A DNA stretch of 64,000 bases from Alphaproteobacteria bacterium. Lineage in GTDB: Bacteria; Pseudomonadota; Alphaproteobacteria; UBA8366; Aestuariispiraceae. The stretch covers positions 62,001 to 126,000 of the forward strand of contig JASJDC010000011.1 of the NCBI GenBank assembly GCA_030065235.1, given 5' to 3'. Shown here in pieces: positions 34,326 through 43,531 of the stretch. The first letter of the stretch is position 1. The number at the start of each line of letters is the position of its first letter. Made by a program: the position numbers and the translations under genes. Below the pieces are notes generated by a model. It was not told the origin of the DNA and ran no database searches. It worked only from the letters and a program-made list of their open reading frames with translations.

Positions 34326-34763
34326 ATGACGCAGTCGAACCTGACCGAGACAGCCACATTCCTGCTACGTGTCACTTTGGGTATTATGTTTCTTGCACAT
34401 AGCCTACTGCTAAAGCTTTTTGTATTCGGTTTACCCGGCACCGCACAGTTCTTTGTTTCTATCGGTCTCCCCGGTTGGCTTGCCTACATTGTTTTCGCGG
34501 CAGAGGCGTTGGCGGGCGTACTCCTGTTGCTCGGTATCCAGGCTAGGTGGGTTGCACTGGCGACAGTCCCGATCCTTGCAGGAGCAACGTGGGCGCATTT
34601 CGGAAATGGTTGGATGTTTGGCTACCCGAATGGTGGTTGGGAGTACCCTGCTTATCTGACCGTGCTCGCGATTGTTCAGGGCATGCTTGGTGATGGCAGG
34701 TTCGCAATGAGTCCCTCCCTCCCCCTTCAGGCAGTCTTTGGACAACGGAGTGCATCATCGTGA
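34326..34763 (+). CDS. DoxX family membrane protein
   Basis: This 145-residue protein has four membrane segments in the DoxX layout: TATFLLRVTLGIMFLAHSLLLKLFVFGLPGTAQFF, then LPGWLAYIVFAAEALAGVLLLLG and ATVPILAGATWAHF. DoxX proteins are small quinone-related or stress-related membrane proteins. It is coupled to the following glutathione transferase by a 4-bp GTGA overlap and controlled by the divergent MarR. Confidence 0.9.
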   Translation: MTQSNLTETATFLLRVTLGIMFLAHSLLLKLFVFGLPGTAQFFVSIGLPGWLAYIVFAAEALAGVLLLLGIQARWVALATVPILAGATWAHFGNGWMFGYPNGGWEYPAYLTVLAIVQGMLGDGRFAMSPSLPLQAVFGQRSASS

Positions 34764-35449
34764 CTTTGCAACTGATCAGCCATGCGCTTTGCCCCTATGT
34801 ACAACGAGCGGTAATAACGCTTACCGAAAAGGGCGTCGATTTCGAACGCATCTACATTGATCTCGCAAACAAACCGGCCTGGTTTCTGGACATCTCACCT
34901 CTGGGCAAGACCCCGGTGCTTGTTGTCGATCAGATAGCGATATTCGAGTCTGCGGTCATCCTTGAATACATTGAAGAGACCCAGCCGACCCCGCTGCACC
35001 CAGAATCAGCTATCGCACGTGCAAGCCATCGGGCTTGGATGGAATTCGGATCGGCGGTTCTGAATGACATAGCGGGTTTCTACTCAGCGGCCGACGCCCA
35101 GGTGTTCGACGAAAAGGTATCGGCCCTTCGCACCAAGTTCTGCCGACTGGAAGGCGCGGTTTCACCGGGACCCTATTTCGACGGTGATGAGTTCCGGCTT
35201 GTCGATGTCGTCTTTGCACCGGTATTTCGATACTTTGATGTATTCGACGAGATCGGAGATTTTGGGTTCTTCGCTGGACTTCCCCGCGTTCAGGCTTGGC
35301 GGAAAGCTTTAGCCCGCAGGCCTTCCGTGCGGACTGCTGTGACAAGTGACTACCCGGTACTTCTCAAAGACTTCATTCAGCGAAGAAATTCATACCTTTC
35401 AACCCTCGTCGAAGAACCGTATGTAAGGCAGAACATGCTCCATGAGTAG
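34760..35449 (+). CDS. Glutathione S-transferase family protein
   Basis: The 229-residue protein starts at GTG 34760, overlapping the doxX stop. The thioredoxin-fold domain has a CPY motif (SHALCPYVQRAVITLTEKGVDFERIYIDL) and the glutathione-binding SPLGKTPVLVV and ESAVILEYIEE. An all-helical C-terminal domain follows. The cysteine at the active site suggests an omega- or reductase-like type rather than a serine/tyrosine conjugating enzyme. With MarR control, it probably detoxifies an electrophile that also acts as inducer. Confidence 0.9.
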   Translation: MTLQLISHALCPYVQRAVITLTEKGVDFERIYIDLANKPAWFLDISPLGKTPVLVVDQIAIFESAVILEYIEETQPTPLHPESAIARASHRAWMEFGSAVLNDIAGFYSAADAQVFDEKVSALRTKFCRLEGAVSPGPYFDGDEFRLVDVVFAPVFRYFDVFDEIGDFGFFAGLPRVQAWRKALARRPSVRTAVTSDYPVLLKDFIQRRNSYLSTLVEEPYVRQNMLHE

Positions 35450-35506
35450 GTGGGCGCGCGAGCGTCTCGCCGCTACTAAAGCAGAAAAAGGGTCCTTATC
35501 GCCGGG

Positions 35507-35610
35507 GTCAGAACGGTTCTTTCCGCCGCCGCTAATCGATCGCGCCGATTTGGCCGCGGTGGCGGAGTAGATGGTCGGCTAGGGTGACGGCCATCATGGC
35601 TTCGCCGACG
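35507..35610. repeat. Direct repeat A, copy 2 (true 3' end of aroC)
   Basis: These 104 bp include the last 26 codons of the intact aroC, its TAG stop and 25 bp downstream. They pair with 32787-32890. The two copies bracket the GNAT remnant, marR, doxX and gst. Confidence 0.9.
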
Positions 35611-36644
35611 GGTACGGCGCGGATGCCGACGCAGGGGTCGTGGCGGCCCTTGGTCAGGATTTCCGATTCCTGCATGTCGACATCGACGGTCTCGCGCGGG
35701 GTCAGGATCGAGCTGGTCGGCTTCACCGCAAAACGGCAGACCAAATCCTGACCAGTCGTGATGCCGCCCAAGACGCCGCCGGCGTGGTTCGATTTGAAGA
35801 CCGGTGTCGGACGGTTGTGCGCGGGCCCCTCGGACGGGGAGCGCATTTCGTCGGCGTTTTCTTCGCCGGTCAGCGCGGCGGCGGCGAACCCGGCGCCGAT
35901 CTCAACGCCCTTGACGGCATTGATGCTCATCATCGCTTGGGCGAGATCGGAGTCCACTTTGCCATAGATCGGCTCGCCCAAGCCCGCCGGCGCGCCTTCG
36001 GCGACCACCTCGATCACCGCGCCGACCGACGACCCGGATTTCCGAACCCCATCGAGATACTCGGCCCAGCGCGCGGCCGCTTCGGGATCGGGACACCAGA
36101 ACGGGTTGCGTTCGACCTCTTCCCAGTCCCAGCGCGCCCGGTCGATCTGTTCCGTCCCGACCTGGATCAAGGCCCCGCGGATGACCGGCGCATCGCCCAG
36201 AAGATGCGTCAGGACCCGACGCGCCACGGCGCCGGCGGCGACCCGGCTGGCGGTCTCCCGCGCCGAAGAGCGCCCGCCGCCGCGATAATCGCGGACGCCG
36301 TATTTCTTCCAATAGGTGAAGTCAGCGTGACCCGGGCGGAACTTGTCCTTGATGTCGCCGTAATCCTTGGACCGCTGGTCCATATTCTCGATCATCAGGC
36401 TGATCGGCGTTCCGGTGGTCACGCCTTCGAACACGCCTGACAGGATGCGCACCTGATCCGGCTCGCGCCGCTGGGTGACATATTTCGACTGGCCCGGCTT
36501 GCGGCGATCCATCCAGACCTGGATATCCGCCTCCGACAGCGAAACCAGCGGCGGCGCGCCGTCGATCACGCAGCCGATGGCCGGCCCGTGGCTTTCGCCC
36601 CAGGTCGTGACGCGAAACATCTGACCGAAAGAATTGGAGGCCAT
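35532..36644 (-). CDS. aroC: Chorismate synthase
   Basis: This full-length 370-residue enzyme begins [32 protein letters not shown]. It shows the FMN-binding and catalytic blocks [36 protein letters not shown] and [16 protein letters not shown]. It turns EPSP into chorismate, the last step of the shikimate pathway. It lies 41 bp after fabI on the same strand. The last part of the gene is duplicated 2.7 kb away in the island. Confidence 0.97.
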   Translation of the reverse strand: MASNSFGQMFRVTTWGESHGPAIGCVIDGAPPLVSLSEADIQVWMDRRKPGQSKYVTQRREPDQVRILSGVFEGVTTGTPISLMIENMDQRSKDYGDIKDKFRPGHADFTYWKKYGVRDYRGGGRSSARETASRVAAGAVARRVLTHLLGDAPVIRGALIQVGTEQIDRARWDWEEVERNPFWCPDPEAAARWAEYLDGVRKSGSSVGAVIEVVAEGAPAGLGEPIYGKVDSDLAQAMMSINAVKGVEIGAGFAAAALTGEENADEMRSPSEGPAHNRPTPVFKSNHAGGVLGGITTGQDLVCRFAVKPTSSILTPRETVDVDMQESEILTKGRHDPCVGIRAVPVGEAMMAVTLADHLLRHRGQIGAID

Positions 36645-36685
36645 GCAAGGGCTCCGTCGCTAGCGCATGCAGGAGGGACGTTGGA

Positions 36686-37525
36686 TCAGTGCGACGTCTT
36701 CAGGCTGGCCAGCAGATCGGACACTTCCTCCGCCGCATCGACCGCCACCATGCCGACCGTGTGATAGCCGGCGTCGACATGATGCACCTCGCCGCTGACC
36801 CCGGCGCTGAGATCCGACAACAGATAAAGGCCGGCGCCGCCGACCTCTTCGGTCGTGACGTTCTTGCGCAAGGGCGAGTTTAGCTCGTTCCATTTCAGGA
36901 TATAGCGGAAATCGCCAATGCCGCTGGCGGCCAGGGTCTTGATCGGCCCGGCCGAGATCGCGTTGACCCGGACATTCTTGGGCCCCAGATCGACCGCCAG
37001 ATAGCGCACGCTGGCCTCCAGGGCCGCCTTGGCGACGCCCATCACATTGTAATGCGGCATCACCCGCTCGGCGCCGTAATAGGTCAGGGTCAGGACCGAC
37101 CCGCCATCCGTCATCAACGGCGCCGCCCGTTGGGTCAGCGCCGTCAGCGAGTAGCAGGAGATATCCATTGTCCGCATGAAATTCTCACGCGAGGTCGCCA
37201 GATACTGGCCCTTCAGTTCGTCCTTGTCAGAGAAGGCAATGGCGTGGACCAGGAAATCGAGCCCGCCCCAAGCCTTCTCGACCGTCTCGAACACCGAGTC
37301 CATGCTGGCGGCGTCGGTGACGTCACACGGGAGCACCATCGAAGAGCCGACGGATTCGGCCAGAGGCCGGACGCGCCGCTCGAGCGCCTCGCCTTGATAG
37401 GTGAAGCCGACCTCGCCGCCATGATCGGCGACGGCCTTGGCGATCCCCCAGGCGATCGAGCGGTCATTCGCGACTCCCATCACCAACCCGCGTTTACCCG
37501 CCATCAAGGAAGACCGTTCAGCCAT
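36686..37525 (-). CDS. fabI: Enoyl-[acyl-carrier-protein] reductase (NADH)
   Basis: The 279-residue enzyme starts at ATG 37525 (MAERSSLMAGKRGLVMGVANDRSIAWG). An upstream ATG at 37546 would add seven residues. The FabI signature residues are Tyr149, Tyr159 and Lys166 in TYYGAERVMPHYNVMGVAKAALE. It reduces trans-2-enoyl-ACP in fatty-acid elongation and is the triclosan target. It forms an operon-like pair with aroC. Confidence 0.95.
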   Translation of the reverse strand: MAERSSLMAGKRGLVMGVANDRSIAWGIAKAVADHGGEVGFTYQGEALERRVRPLAESVGSSMVLPCDVTDAASMDSVFETVEKAWGGLDFLVHAIAFSDKDELKGQYLATSRENFMRTMDISCYSLTALTQRAAPLMTDGGSVLTLTYYGAERVMPHYNVMGVAKAALEASVRYLAVDLGPKNVRVNAISAGPIKTLAASGIGDFRYILKWNELNSPLRKNVTTEEVGGAGLYLLSDLSAGVSGEVHHVDAGYHTVGMVAVDAAEEVSDLLASLKTSH

Positions 37526-37776
37526 ACCCGCCTCGTTCATCAGCACATCACACCCTCGCCGTCGGCGCGCGCCATTCCCAAGGGAGACGCGGGCCGCCTT
37601 CGCGACCGCTAGGGTGTATACAATCCGCCGGGCCGCGCCAATCCCGCATTCAGCGAAGAATCCAGCGGCGAAGAATACGCCAGCGAAGATTTTGGCGTTC
37701 GACGGCGATTGCGGCTACACTCTCAGCCACCGGCCGCGAAGCTGGTGAGAGCCCTTTGGATTAGAGGAAAAGCGCG

Positions 37777-39240
37777 TTGACGACCGACGAGCCAGGGACA
37801 GCGTCCGAACGGCCCGCCGATGCGCGCAGGGCCGAACCCGAAGGTGGTACGCCGACGCCGTCTGACGGCCGCGCCGAATCGCGACCCGGTCCCTTTGGCT
37901 TTTTGACTTACACTGCGTCTCGGTTTTTCCATGACGGGTGTCAGCAAAGGGCCGCCTCGCTGACCTTCACCTCGCTCCTCGCCATGGTGCCGATGCTCGC
38001 TGTCAGTTTTGCGATCTTCGAGGCCTTTCCGGCCTATAGCCGGATGAAGGACCGGATTCAGACGGCCATCTTCGAAAATTTCGTCCCGGCTGTGGGCGAG
38101 GCGGTGCAGGAGAACTTGCAATCCTTCACCGCCCGCACGGGCGAACTGACCGCGGTCGGCATTCTGTTCTTAATCGTCAGCGCCGTGATGTTGCTGGTGA
38201 GCATCAGCAGCGCGTTCGATACAGTCTGGCGCGCCCGCCGCCGCCGCAATCTCGTCGCCCGGCTGTTGGTGTTTTGGGCGGTCATCACGCTCGCGCCCAT
38301 GCTATTCGGCGCCTCGCTGACGATCAGCAGCTACCTGTTCACCGTGGCGCGCCAGAGCGGCGTCGAAGAAGTCACCGGGCCGCTGACGAATTTCGGCTTC
38401 CTCTTGCCGTTCCTGTTGCAGACCGCCGGGTTCACCGCGCTGTTCGTGATCTTGCCGAACCATCCGGTGCGCAAGACCGACGCTTTGCTCGGCGGCGCTG
38501 CGGCGGCGGTCGCGTTCGAACTGTTGAAAAAGGGATTTGGCCTCTATGTGCTCTATTTCCCGACCTATCAGACAATCTACGGCGCGCTGGCGACGATCCC
38601 GATCTTTCTGCTTTGGGTCTATCTCAGTTGGATCATCGTGCTCTTCGCGGCCGAACTGACCGCCGCACTACCCGAATGGCGCTCCGGCGCGCGCCGCCTG
38701 CATCGGGGCGAAGACCCGCCGCACGACCGCCTGGCCTGCGCGCTCGCCATGCTCAGCAGTCTCAAAGCGGCTCAGGCGGAGGGACGCGGCATTCGCGAGC
38801 GCCGCTTGCTCAATGTCGTCGGGTTCGGCCCTGGCGTGATTGGCCGGGTGACGCGAACGCTCGAACAGGCGCGCTATATCGCCCGAGGCGAGAAAGGCGA
38901 GTGGCTGTTGATCCGCGACCTCGACGCCGTCAGCCTGCACGATCTCTATGAAGCGCTTGGCCTGTCCTGGAGTACGGCCACGACGCACAAACAGTCGCGC
39001 AAGGCTTGGTCTTGTCGGGTGCGTGATATTCAGTCCGAACTGTCGGACACCGCCGCGCGCCTGATGGATATCTCCCTGGCGGAACTGTTGAAGCCAGCCC
39101 GGGCCGGCGAGTTTGCGGCGAACGACATCGACGAGGCGGAGGACGCGCCGGAGGCCGAGAATCTGGCGCGGGAAGATCGGCAGGCCCGGACCCGTTTGTT
39201 GTCGCTGCTCGGCCTCGGCGTCGTCAGCGCCGGCTCCTGA
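37777..39240 (+). CDS. YihY/BrkB family inner-membrane protein
   Basis: This 487-residue protein starts at TTG 37777, with TAGAGGAAAA upstream. It has six membrane segments in the YihY layout: ASLTFTSLLAMVPMLAVSFAIF, GILFLIVSAVMLLVSISSAFDTVWR, and later FLLWVYLSWIIVLFAAELTAALPEW. The C-terminal cytosolic part is longer than usual (about 190 residues, from 295) and contains a winged-helix-like stretch plus an acidic tail. The function of the family is not settled. The gene converges on the dnaJ-like gene. Confidence 0.88.
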   Translation: MTTDEPGTASERPADARRAEPEGGTPTPSDGRAESRPGPFGFLTYTASRFFHDGCQQRAASLTFTSLLAMVPMLAVSFAIFEAFPAYSRMKDRIQTAIFENFVPAVGEAVQENLQSFTARTGELTAVGILFLIVSAVMLLVSISSAFDTVWRARRRRNLVARLLVFWAVITLAPMLFGASLTISSYLFTVARQSGVEEVTGPLTNFGFLLPFLLQTAGFTALFVILPNHPVRKTDALLGGAAAAVAFELLKKGFGLYVLYFPTYQTIYGALATIPIFLLWVYLSWIIVLFAAELTAALPEWRSGARRLHRGEDPPHDRLACALAMLSSLKAAQAEGRGIRERRLLNVVGFGPGVIGRVTRTLEQARYIARGEKGEWLLIRDLDAVSLHDLYEALGLSWSTATTHKQSRKAWSCRVRDIQSELSDTAARLMDISLAELLKPARAGEFAANDIDEAEDAPEAENLAREDRQARTRLLSLLGLGVVSAGS

Positions 39241-39284
39241 TTGGCTCCTAAGAGCGGGGCGCGGCGCGAGGGGCGCCGATGACG

Positions 39285-40187
39285 CTATCCGTCGAGACCG
39301 AGCCGTTTCCGGACATCGTAGTCGTAATCCTGCGACCATTTCTTGACGAAGGCGCGGAGGTCCGCGTCGGGCTTGTCCGGCAACATGACCTTTAACTGCA
39401 CATATTGGTCGCCGGCGGCGCCCTTAGTCGGCTTCACACCCTTCCCGGTCAGCCGCAGCGAGGTTCCGGTATTAGCGCCTTCTGGCACTTTGACCGCCAC
39501 TGAGCCGTGAATCGTCGGCACGGTGATCTTGGCGCCCAGGACCGCTTCGGCCAGGGTGATCGGCAGCTGCAGGAAAATATCCTTGCCGTCGCGCTCGAAA
39601 TGTTTGTGCGGTTCGACCTGCAGATCGACCAACGCATCACCCGGCGCGCCGCCGCCCATGCCCGGCATGCCCTTGCCCTTCAGGCGCAGCGCCTGACCGT
39701 TTTCCGTTCCGGCGGGAATATCAACATCCACCGATGAGCCGTCATACAGCTTCAAGCGACGTTTGCCGCCGCGCACAGCGTCCTCGAACGAGACTGAGAT
39801 CGTGTAGTTCACGTCCTTGCCGCGCATACGCACTGTACGCGTACGTCCGCGCCGACGGCCGAAGATATCGCCGAAGAAATCTTCCGCCTCATCCTCATCG
39901 AAGCCGCCGCGGAACCCGCCGGAATAGCCGCCGCCGAAGCCGCCGCGCGCGAAACCGCGGACGGGGGAGCCGTCGGCGTTGATCTCGCCGCGATCGAACT
40001 GACCGCGCTTCTCCTTGTCCGACAGCAGGGTGTAGGCCGCGGTCACCTCCTTGAACCGCTGCTCGACGATGGAATCGTCCGGATTCACATCCGGATGCAG
40101 TTCCTTCGCAAGTTTGCGATAGGCGGACTTGATCTCGCCTTCGCTGGCGGACTTCGACACGCCCAAAACTGCGTACGGATCTTTCAT
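39285..40187 (-). CDS. DnaJ C-terminal-domain protein, CbpA type
   Basis: This 300-residue co-chaperone has a J domain with HPD at 31-33. A Gly/Phe-rich linker (RGFARGGFGGGYSGGFRGG) follows, then the substrate-binding C-terminal domains (ISVSFEDAVRGGKRRLKL, GDQYVQLKVMLPD). It lacks the four zinc-finger repeats, so it is CbpA-like rather than classical DnaJ. It stimulates DnaK ATPase. I chose ATG 40187 (MKDPYAVLGV). The frame opens at 40205. Confidence 0.93.
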   Translation of the reverse strand: MKDPYAVLGVSKSASEGEIKSAYRKLAKELHPDVNPDDSIVEQRFKEVTAAYTLLSDKEKRGQFDRGEINADGSPVRGFARGGFGGGYSGGFRGGFDEDEAEDFFGDIFGRRRGRTRTVRMRGKDVNYTISVSFEDAVRGGKRRLKLYDGSSVDVDIPAGTENGQALRLKGKGMPGMGGGAPGDALVDLQVEPHKHFERDGKDIFLQLPITLAEAVLGAKITVPTIHGSVAVKVPEGANTGTSLRLTGKGVKPTKGAAGDQYVQLKVMLPDKPDADLRAFVKKWSQDYDYDVRKRLGLDG

Positions 40188-40269
40188 CGTTTCTCTGAGC
40201 GCCATCGGTTCGGACTCGCAAAGGGGCCGATCGCTATACCACCGGCCCCTCTTCTCATGCGATCATCGC

Positions 40270-40746
40270 TCAGCTTGAGATAATCTTCCAGGAACCGTCC
40301 GACTGACGGCATGCGGTTCCGAAGGCTTCTTCGGTTTCGCCGCCGATGGTCACGGTCTGCTGGAATTCGCGACAGTTCTGGCCTTGGTCATTTTCGTATG
40401 TCCGGGTCGGGGTGACGCTGCCGGACGCGCCCGAGTCCGGATTGGACCATGTCGACTTTTCGCCGGTTTGCACATGCTCCAACGAGGCCTGAGCCGTCCT
40501 TTCCGCCATCATCTGGTCCTTTTCATCCAAGGACTTGCCGATACGCTGTCCCAGCAATCCACCGGCCAAGGCGCCGGCGCCCGTCGCGATCAGACGCCCG
40601 GTGCCGCTACCGAATTGCGCGCCGAGCAAGCCGCCGAGCACTGCGCCGCCCAAAGTTCCCGCCGTTTGTTTGGTCCCCTGGTCGTCTGCGCAGCCAACCA
40701 CCAGCACTGCGGCGAAAAGCGCCGCCATCATCTTCGTGAAGCTCAT
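40270..40746 (-). CDS. 17-kDa surface-antigen-like lipoprotein (glycine zipper 2TM)
   Basis: The 158-residue protein has a lipoprotein signal ending VVGC (Cys at 19). A glycine-zipper domain follows (GTLGGAVLGGLLGAQFG, ATGAGALAGGLLGQRIG). The C-terminal domain has NCREFQQTVTIGGETEEAFGTACRQSDGSWKI, as in the Rickettsia 17-kDa antigen/RT0821 family. It sits in the outer membrane or periplasm. Its exact role is unknown; related proteins are envelope structural factors. Confidence 0.9.
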   Translation of the reverse strand: MSFTKMMAALFAAVLVVGCADDQGTKQTAGTLGGAVLGGLLGAQFGSGTGRLIATGAGALAGGLLGQRIGKSLDEKDQMMAERTAQASLEHVQTGEKSTWSNPDSGASGSVTPTRTYENDQGQNCREFQQTVTIGGETEEAFGTACRQSDGSWKIISS

Positions 40747-41038
40747 GTGTTTTTATCCTTTCGACAGAGGGTCCGATAGTGAACCGTTTCCGCGGCGTTG
40801 CGACCAATCGTCCAGAGGGAATCTACCCGGCGGAGCGTGCAAATTCCAGTCCATCGACGCCGGCGCGCCGATCGATCCATCCGACTAGTCCACCCTGTCT
40901 AAACCCATCGCTGGGTCGCCGCGTATCAAAAACATGGCGGGCGCGCCGCCCGATGGCGGCTCCAGCGCCCCAGAAGGTTGGACACACCGTTGGTCCGGCG
41001 CCACTGTAGCCAAAACACGGACTGAATATGGCGTTAGC

Positions 41039-41635
41039 ATGACCGATCTTAAAGACCGTGACCCGTTTCAGGTCTTTGCCGAATGGCTGGCCGAAGCCGA
41101 GGCGACAGAACCCAACGATCCCAACGCCTTAGCGCTGGCGACAGCGGACGCGGAAGGCAGGCCCGCGGTTCGCATGGTGCTGTTGAAGGGCCTCGACGCG
41201 ACCGGATTCGTCTTCTACACGAATCTGGAGAGCAACAAGGGGCGGGATTTGGCGGCGAATCCGCACGCCGCCATGCTGTTTCATTGGAAAAGCCTGCGGC
41301 GGCAGATTCGGATCGAGGGCGGGATCACGCCGGTTGAGGCGGAAGAGGCGGACGCTTATTTCGCCTCACGGCCGCGCGGCAGCCAGATCGGCGCCTGGGC
41401 CAGCGACCAGTCGCGCCCGTTGGAAAGCAAGTTCGCCCTGGAAAAACGCGTCGCCAGCTTCACCGCGCGCTTCGGCGTGTCCACGATCGAGCGGCCGCCT
41501 CATTGGTCCGGCTTCCGCCTGACCCCCAACCGAATCGAGTTTTGGAAAGACGGGGCCTTTCGGCTGCATGACCGGTTCGTCTTCACGCGCGGCGAGAGCC
41601 GGGACGGTTGGACGGTCTCGCAACTCTACCCATAG
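41039..41635 (+). CDS. pdxH: Pyridoxamine 5'-phosphate oxidase
   Basis: The 198-residue FMN enzyme has [45 protein letters not shown] and the C-terminal [29 protein letters not shown] and WTVSQLYP, all PdxH hallmarks. It oxidises pyridoxine/pyridoxamine phosphate to pyridoxal phosphate. The start is ATG 41039, since the longer frame from 40934 has no family match in its first 35 residues. A cation transporter gene follows 22 bp later. Confidence 0.95.
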   Translation: MTDLKDRDPFQVFAEWLAEAEATEPNDPNALALATADAEGRPAVRMVLLKGLDATGFVFYTNLESNKGRDLAANPHAAMLFHWKSLRRQIRIEGGITPVEAEEADAYFASRPRGSQIGAWASDQSRPLESKFALEKRVASFTARFGVSTIERPPHWSGFRLTPNRIEFWKDGAFRLHDRFVFTRGESRDGWTVSQLYP

Positions 41636-41657
41636 TCGAGAACTGGGGGGCGAAGCG

Positions 41658-42647
41658 ATGCAGCAGGAGGAAATCCGAGCGGTCGACCCGATCGATACGG
41701 TCGCCGCCAATCCGCTGGCGCGTCGCGCAACCTTCGCGGCGGTCGGCGTCGCTTGTTTCCTGCTCGCCCTGAAGATCGCCGCCTGGATCGTCACCGGTTC
41801 GGTCTCGATCCTGGCCAGCCTGCTTGATTCGCTGCTCGACGCCTTCGCTTCCATCGTCACCCTGATCGCGGTTCGGCGCGCGACGGCGCCCCCCACGAGC
41901 GAATTCCGTTACGGCCATGGCAAGGCGGAGCCGTTGGCGGCGCTGGCGCAATCCGCCTTTATCGCCGGCTCCGCCGTGCTTTTGATCATCCAGGCGGGCG
42001 AGCGGTTCATCAATCCGCGGCCCGTCGCCGAAACCACGATCGGGATTGCGGTGATGGTCGTCTCGATCCTGGCGACCCTCGGGCTGGTCGCCTATCAGGG
42101 CTACGTCATCCGAAAGTCCGACTCGGTAGCGATCAAAGCGGATTCGCTGCACTATAAAGGCGATCTGTTGGCCAATATTGGGGTCATCGCCGCGCTGTTG
42201 CTGGTCGCGCATGGCGGGTTTGAACTGGCCGATCCCATCTTCGGCCTCGCCATCGCCCTTTTTATTCTGTGGAACGCGCGCGGCGTCGCGACTGAGGCCT
42301 TGGGCATGCTGATGGATCGGGAACTGCCGGACGCGGAACGGGCGCGGATCGCCGAAGTCGCGCGCTCCTACAAGGAGGTCATCAAAATGCAAGACCTCCG
42401 CACACGGCGGTCCGGCCCCTATCGTTTCATTCAGATGCATATCGAAGTAGACGGCCAGATGTCGTTGACGCGCGCTCACGCCATCGCCGATGCGATCGAA
42501 CTGCAAATCATGGAGGAATTCCCAGGCTCCGAGGTGATCGTGCATCAGGATCCGGAAGGGTTCCACGAACACGGACACTATCGCGATTATGGCCACGACG
42601 CCCCGAAAAAGGCGGCGATCAGCGCGAAACGGACAGGTCATGTCTGA
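41658..42647 (+). CDS. Cation diffusion facilitator (FieF-like)
   Basis: This 329-residue protein has six membrane segments. The metal-site motif SILASLLDSLLDAFASIVTL (two Asp) and its partner site KADSLHYKGDLLAN are both present. A cytosolic C-terminal domain ends in the His-rich tail HEHGHYRDYGHD. It exports divalent metal such as zinc or iron in exchange for protons. ATG 41658 is preceded by GGGGGGCGAAG. It overlaps the next gene by 8 bp. Confidence 0.93.
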   Translation: MQQEEIRAVDPIDTVAANPLARRATFAAVGVACFLLALKIAAWIVTGSVSILASLLDSLLDAFASIVTLIAVRRATAPPTSEFRYGHGKAEPLAALAQSAFIAGSAVLLIIQAGERFINPRPVAETTIGIAVMVVSILATLGLVAYQGYVIRKSDSVAIKADSLHYKGDLLANIGVIAALLLVAHGGFELADPIFGLAIALFILWNARGVATEALGMLMDRELPDAERARIAEVARSYKEVIKMQDLRTRRSGPYRFIQMHIEVDGQMSLTRAHAIADAIELQIMEEFPGSEVIVHQDPEGFHEHGHYRDYGHDAPKKAAISAKRTGHV

Positions 42648-43446
42648 CGGAACGCCATCGTCCGGGCCCGCGCCCCGTACCGTCATCCTGACCGGCGCGA
42701 GCCGAGGCATCGGACACGCCACGCTCAAGCGGTTTTCGCGCGAGGGATGGCGCCTGATCACATGCTCGCGTGAGGCGGCGCCCGAAGCCTGCCAAGCCGA
42801 CCCGAACTGGGTCACGCATATTCCCACGGACCTGTCGGAACCGGACGATGTCGCCGCCTTCATCGATCGCGCGCTGGCGGCGCTTGACGGCGCGCCCGCG
42901 CACGCCCTGATCAACAATGCCGCAGTCAGCCCGAAAACCGCGTTCAAAGAGCGGCTGGGCTGTCTGAACGGCGACATCGACCAGTGGCGGCGGGTGTTCG
43001 AGCTCAACTTTTTCACGCCGCTGACGCTGAGCCGCGGCTTCGCGCGAGCCCTGGCCAAGGGCGCGAAAGACCTCTCTTGGTCGGAAGAGAAAGCCATCGA
43101 TCGACCGAGCGCGGCGATCGTCAACATCACCTCAATCGCCGGACACGCAATCCACCCGTTCGCCGGCTCCGCCTATTCGACCTCCAAAGCGGGGCTCTCG
43201 GCGCTGACGCGCGAGATGGCGGTGGAATTCGCGCAGCTTGGCGTGCGGGTCAACGCGGTCGCCCCCGGCGAAATCGAGACCGAGATGATCTCGCCCGACT
43301 ACGAACCGCTGGTGAACCGGATCCCGCTTGGGCGTATGGGCGCCCCCGACGAAGTGGCCGCCGTCGTCTACCAGCTCTCCACCGGCGACTTTTCCTATGT
43401 CACCGGCGCCGAAATCTTCCTGACCGGCGGCCAGCACGTTTATTAG
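42640..43446 (+). CDS. Short-chain dehydrogenase/reductase
   Basis: The 268-residue SDR has VILTGASRGIGHATL at the start and NNAAVSP near 90. The catalytic Ser is in NITSIAGHAIHPF, and Tyr and Lys are in YSTSKAGLSAL. GEIETEMISPDYE near the end fits the classical SDR fold. The substrate is unknown. It starts 8 bp inside the CDF gene. A 30-residue insertion with KGAKDLSWSEEKAIDRPS lies before the catalytic serine. Confidence 0.88.
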   Translation: MSDGTPSSGPAPRTVILTGASRGIGHATLKRFSREGWRLITCSREAAPEACQADPNWVTHIPTDLSEPDDVAAFIDRALAALDGAPAHALINNAAVSPKTAFKERLGCLNGDIDQWRRVFELNFFTPLTLSRGFARALAKGAKDLSWSEEKAIDRPSAAIVNITSIAGHAIHPFAGSAYSTSKAGLSALTREMAVEFAQLGVRVNAVAPGEIETEMISPDYEPLVNRIPLGRMGAPDEVAAVVYQLSTGDFSYVTGAEIFLTGGQHVY

Positions 43447-43493
43447 CCTGCCACCCCGGTTGGGAATAGCGCACGCATGGTAGCGCTGTACCG

Positions 43494-43527
43494 GCTATTG
43501 CAAAAGATAGCACAGTCGCTATATAGC
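43494..43527 (+). promoter_or_regulatory. Toxin-antitoxin promoter with GCTAT/ATAGC operators
   Basis: GCTAT (43494-43498) and ATAGC (43507-43511) form one inverted pair. GCTATATAGC (43518-43527) is a perfect palindrome. A possible promoter TTGCAA-N17-TATAGC (43499-43527) overlaps both. This is the usual layout for autorepression by a HigA-like antitoxin. The expected RNA start falls almost on the toxin ATG, so the message may be nearly leaderless. Confidence 0.6.
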
Positions 43528-43531
43528 AATC

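Larger units (their letters stand above)
30109..35506. mobile_element. Accessory island between the TPR gene and aroC
   Basis: This interval is visibly more AT-rich than its surroundings. It carries unrelated cargo: an MFS carrier, a coiled-coil membrane protein, a broken GNAT gene and a MarR/DoxX/GST unit. Partial copies of the neighbouring genes occur inside it, the TPR 5' end at 31442-31555 and the aroC 3' end at 32787-32890. No transposase, integrase or terminal inverted repeat is visible. The mechanism that built it is therefore unknown, and it may have grown by several events. Confidence 0.65.

Noticed and set aside
35458-35470. A small hairpin after the glutathione transferase gene as terminator
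   Set aside because: The stem is only 5 bp with a 3-base loop and no T tract.
41583-43130. A 515-codon minus-strand frame across the CDF and SDR genes
   Set aside because: It spans two well-supported plus-strand genes and their junction, as a real gene would not.
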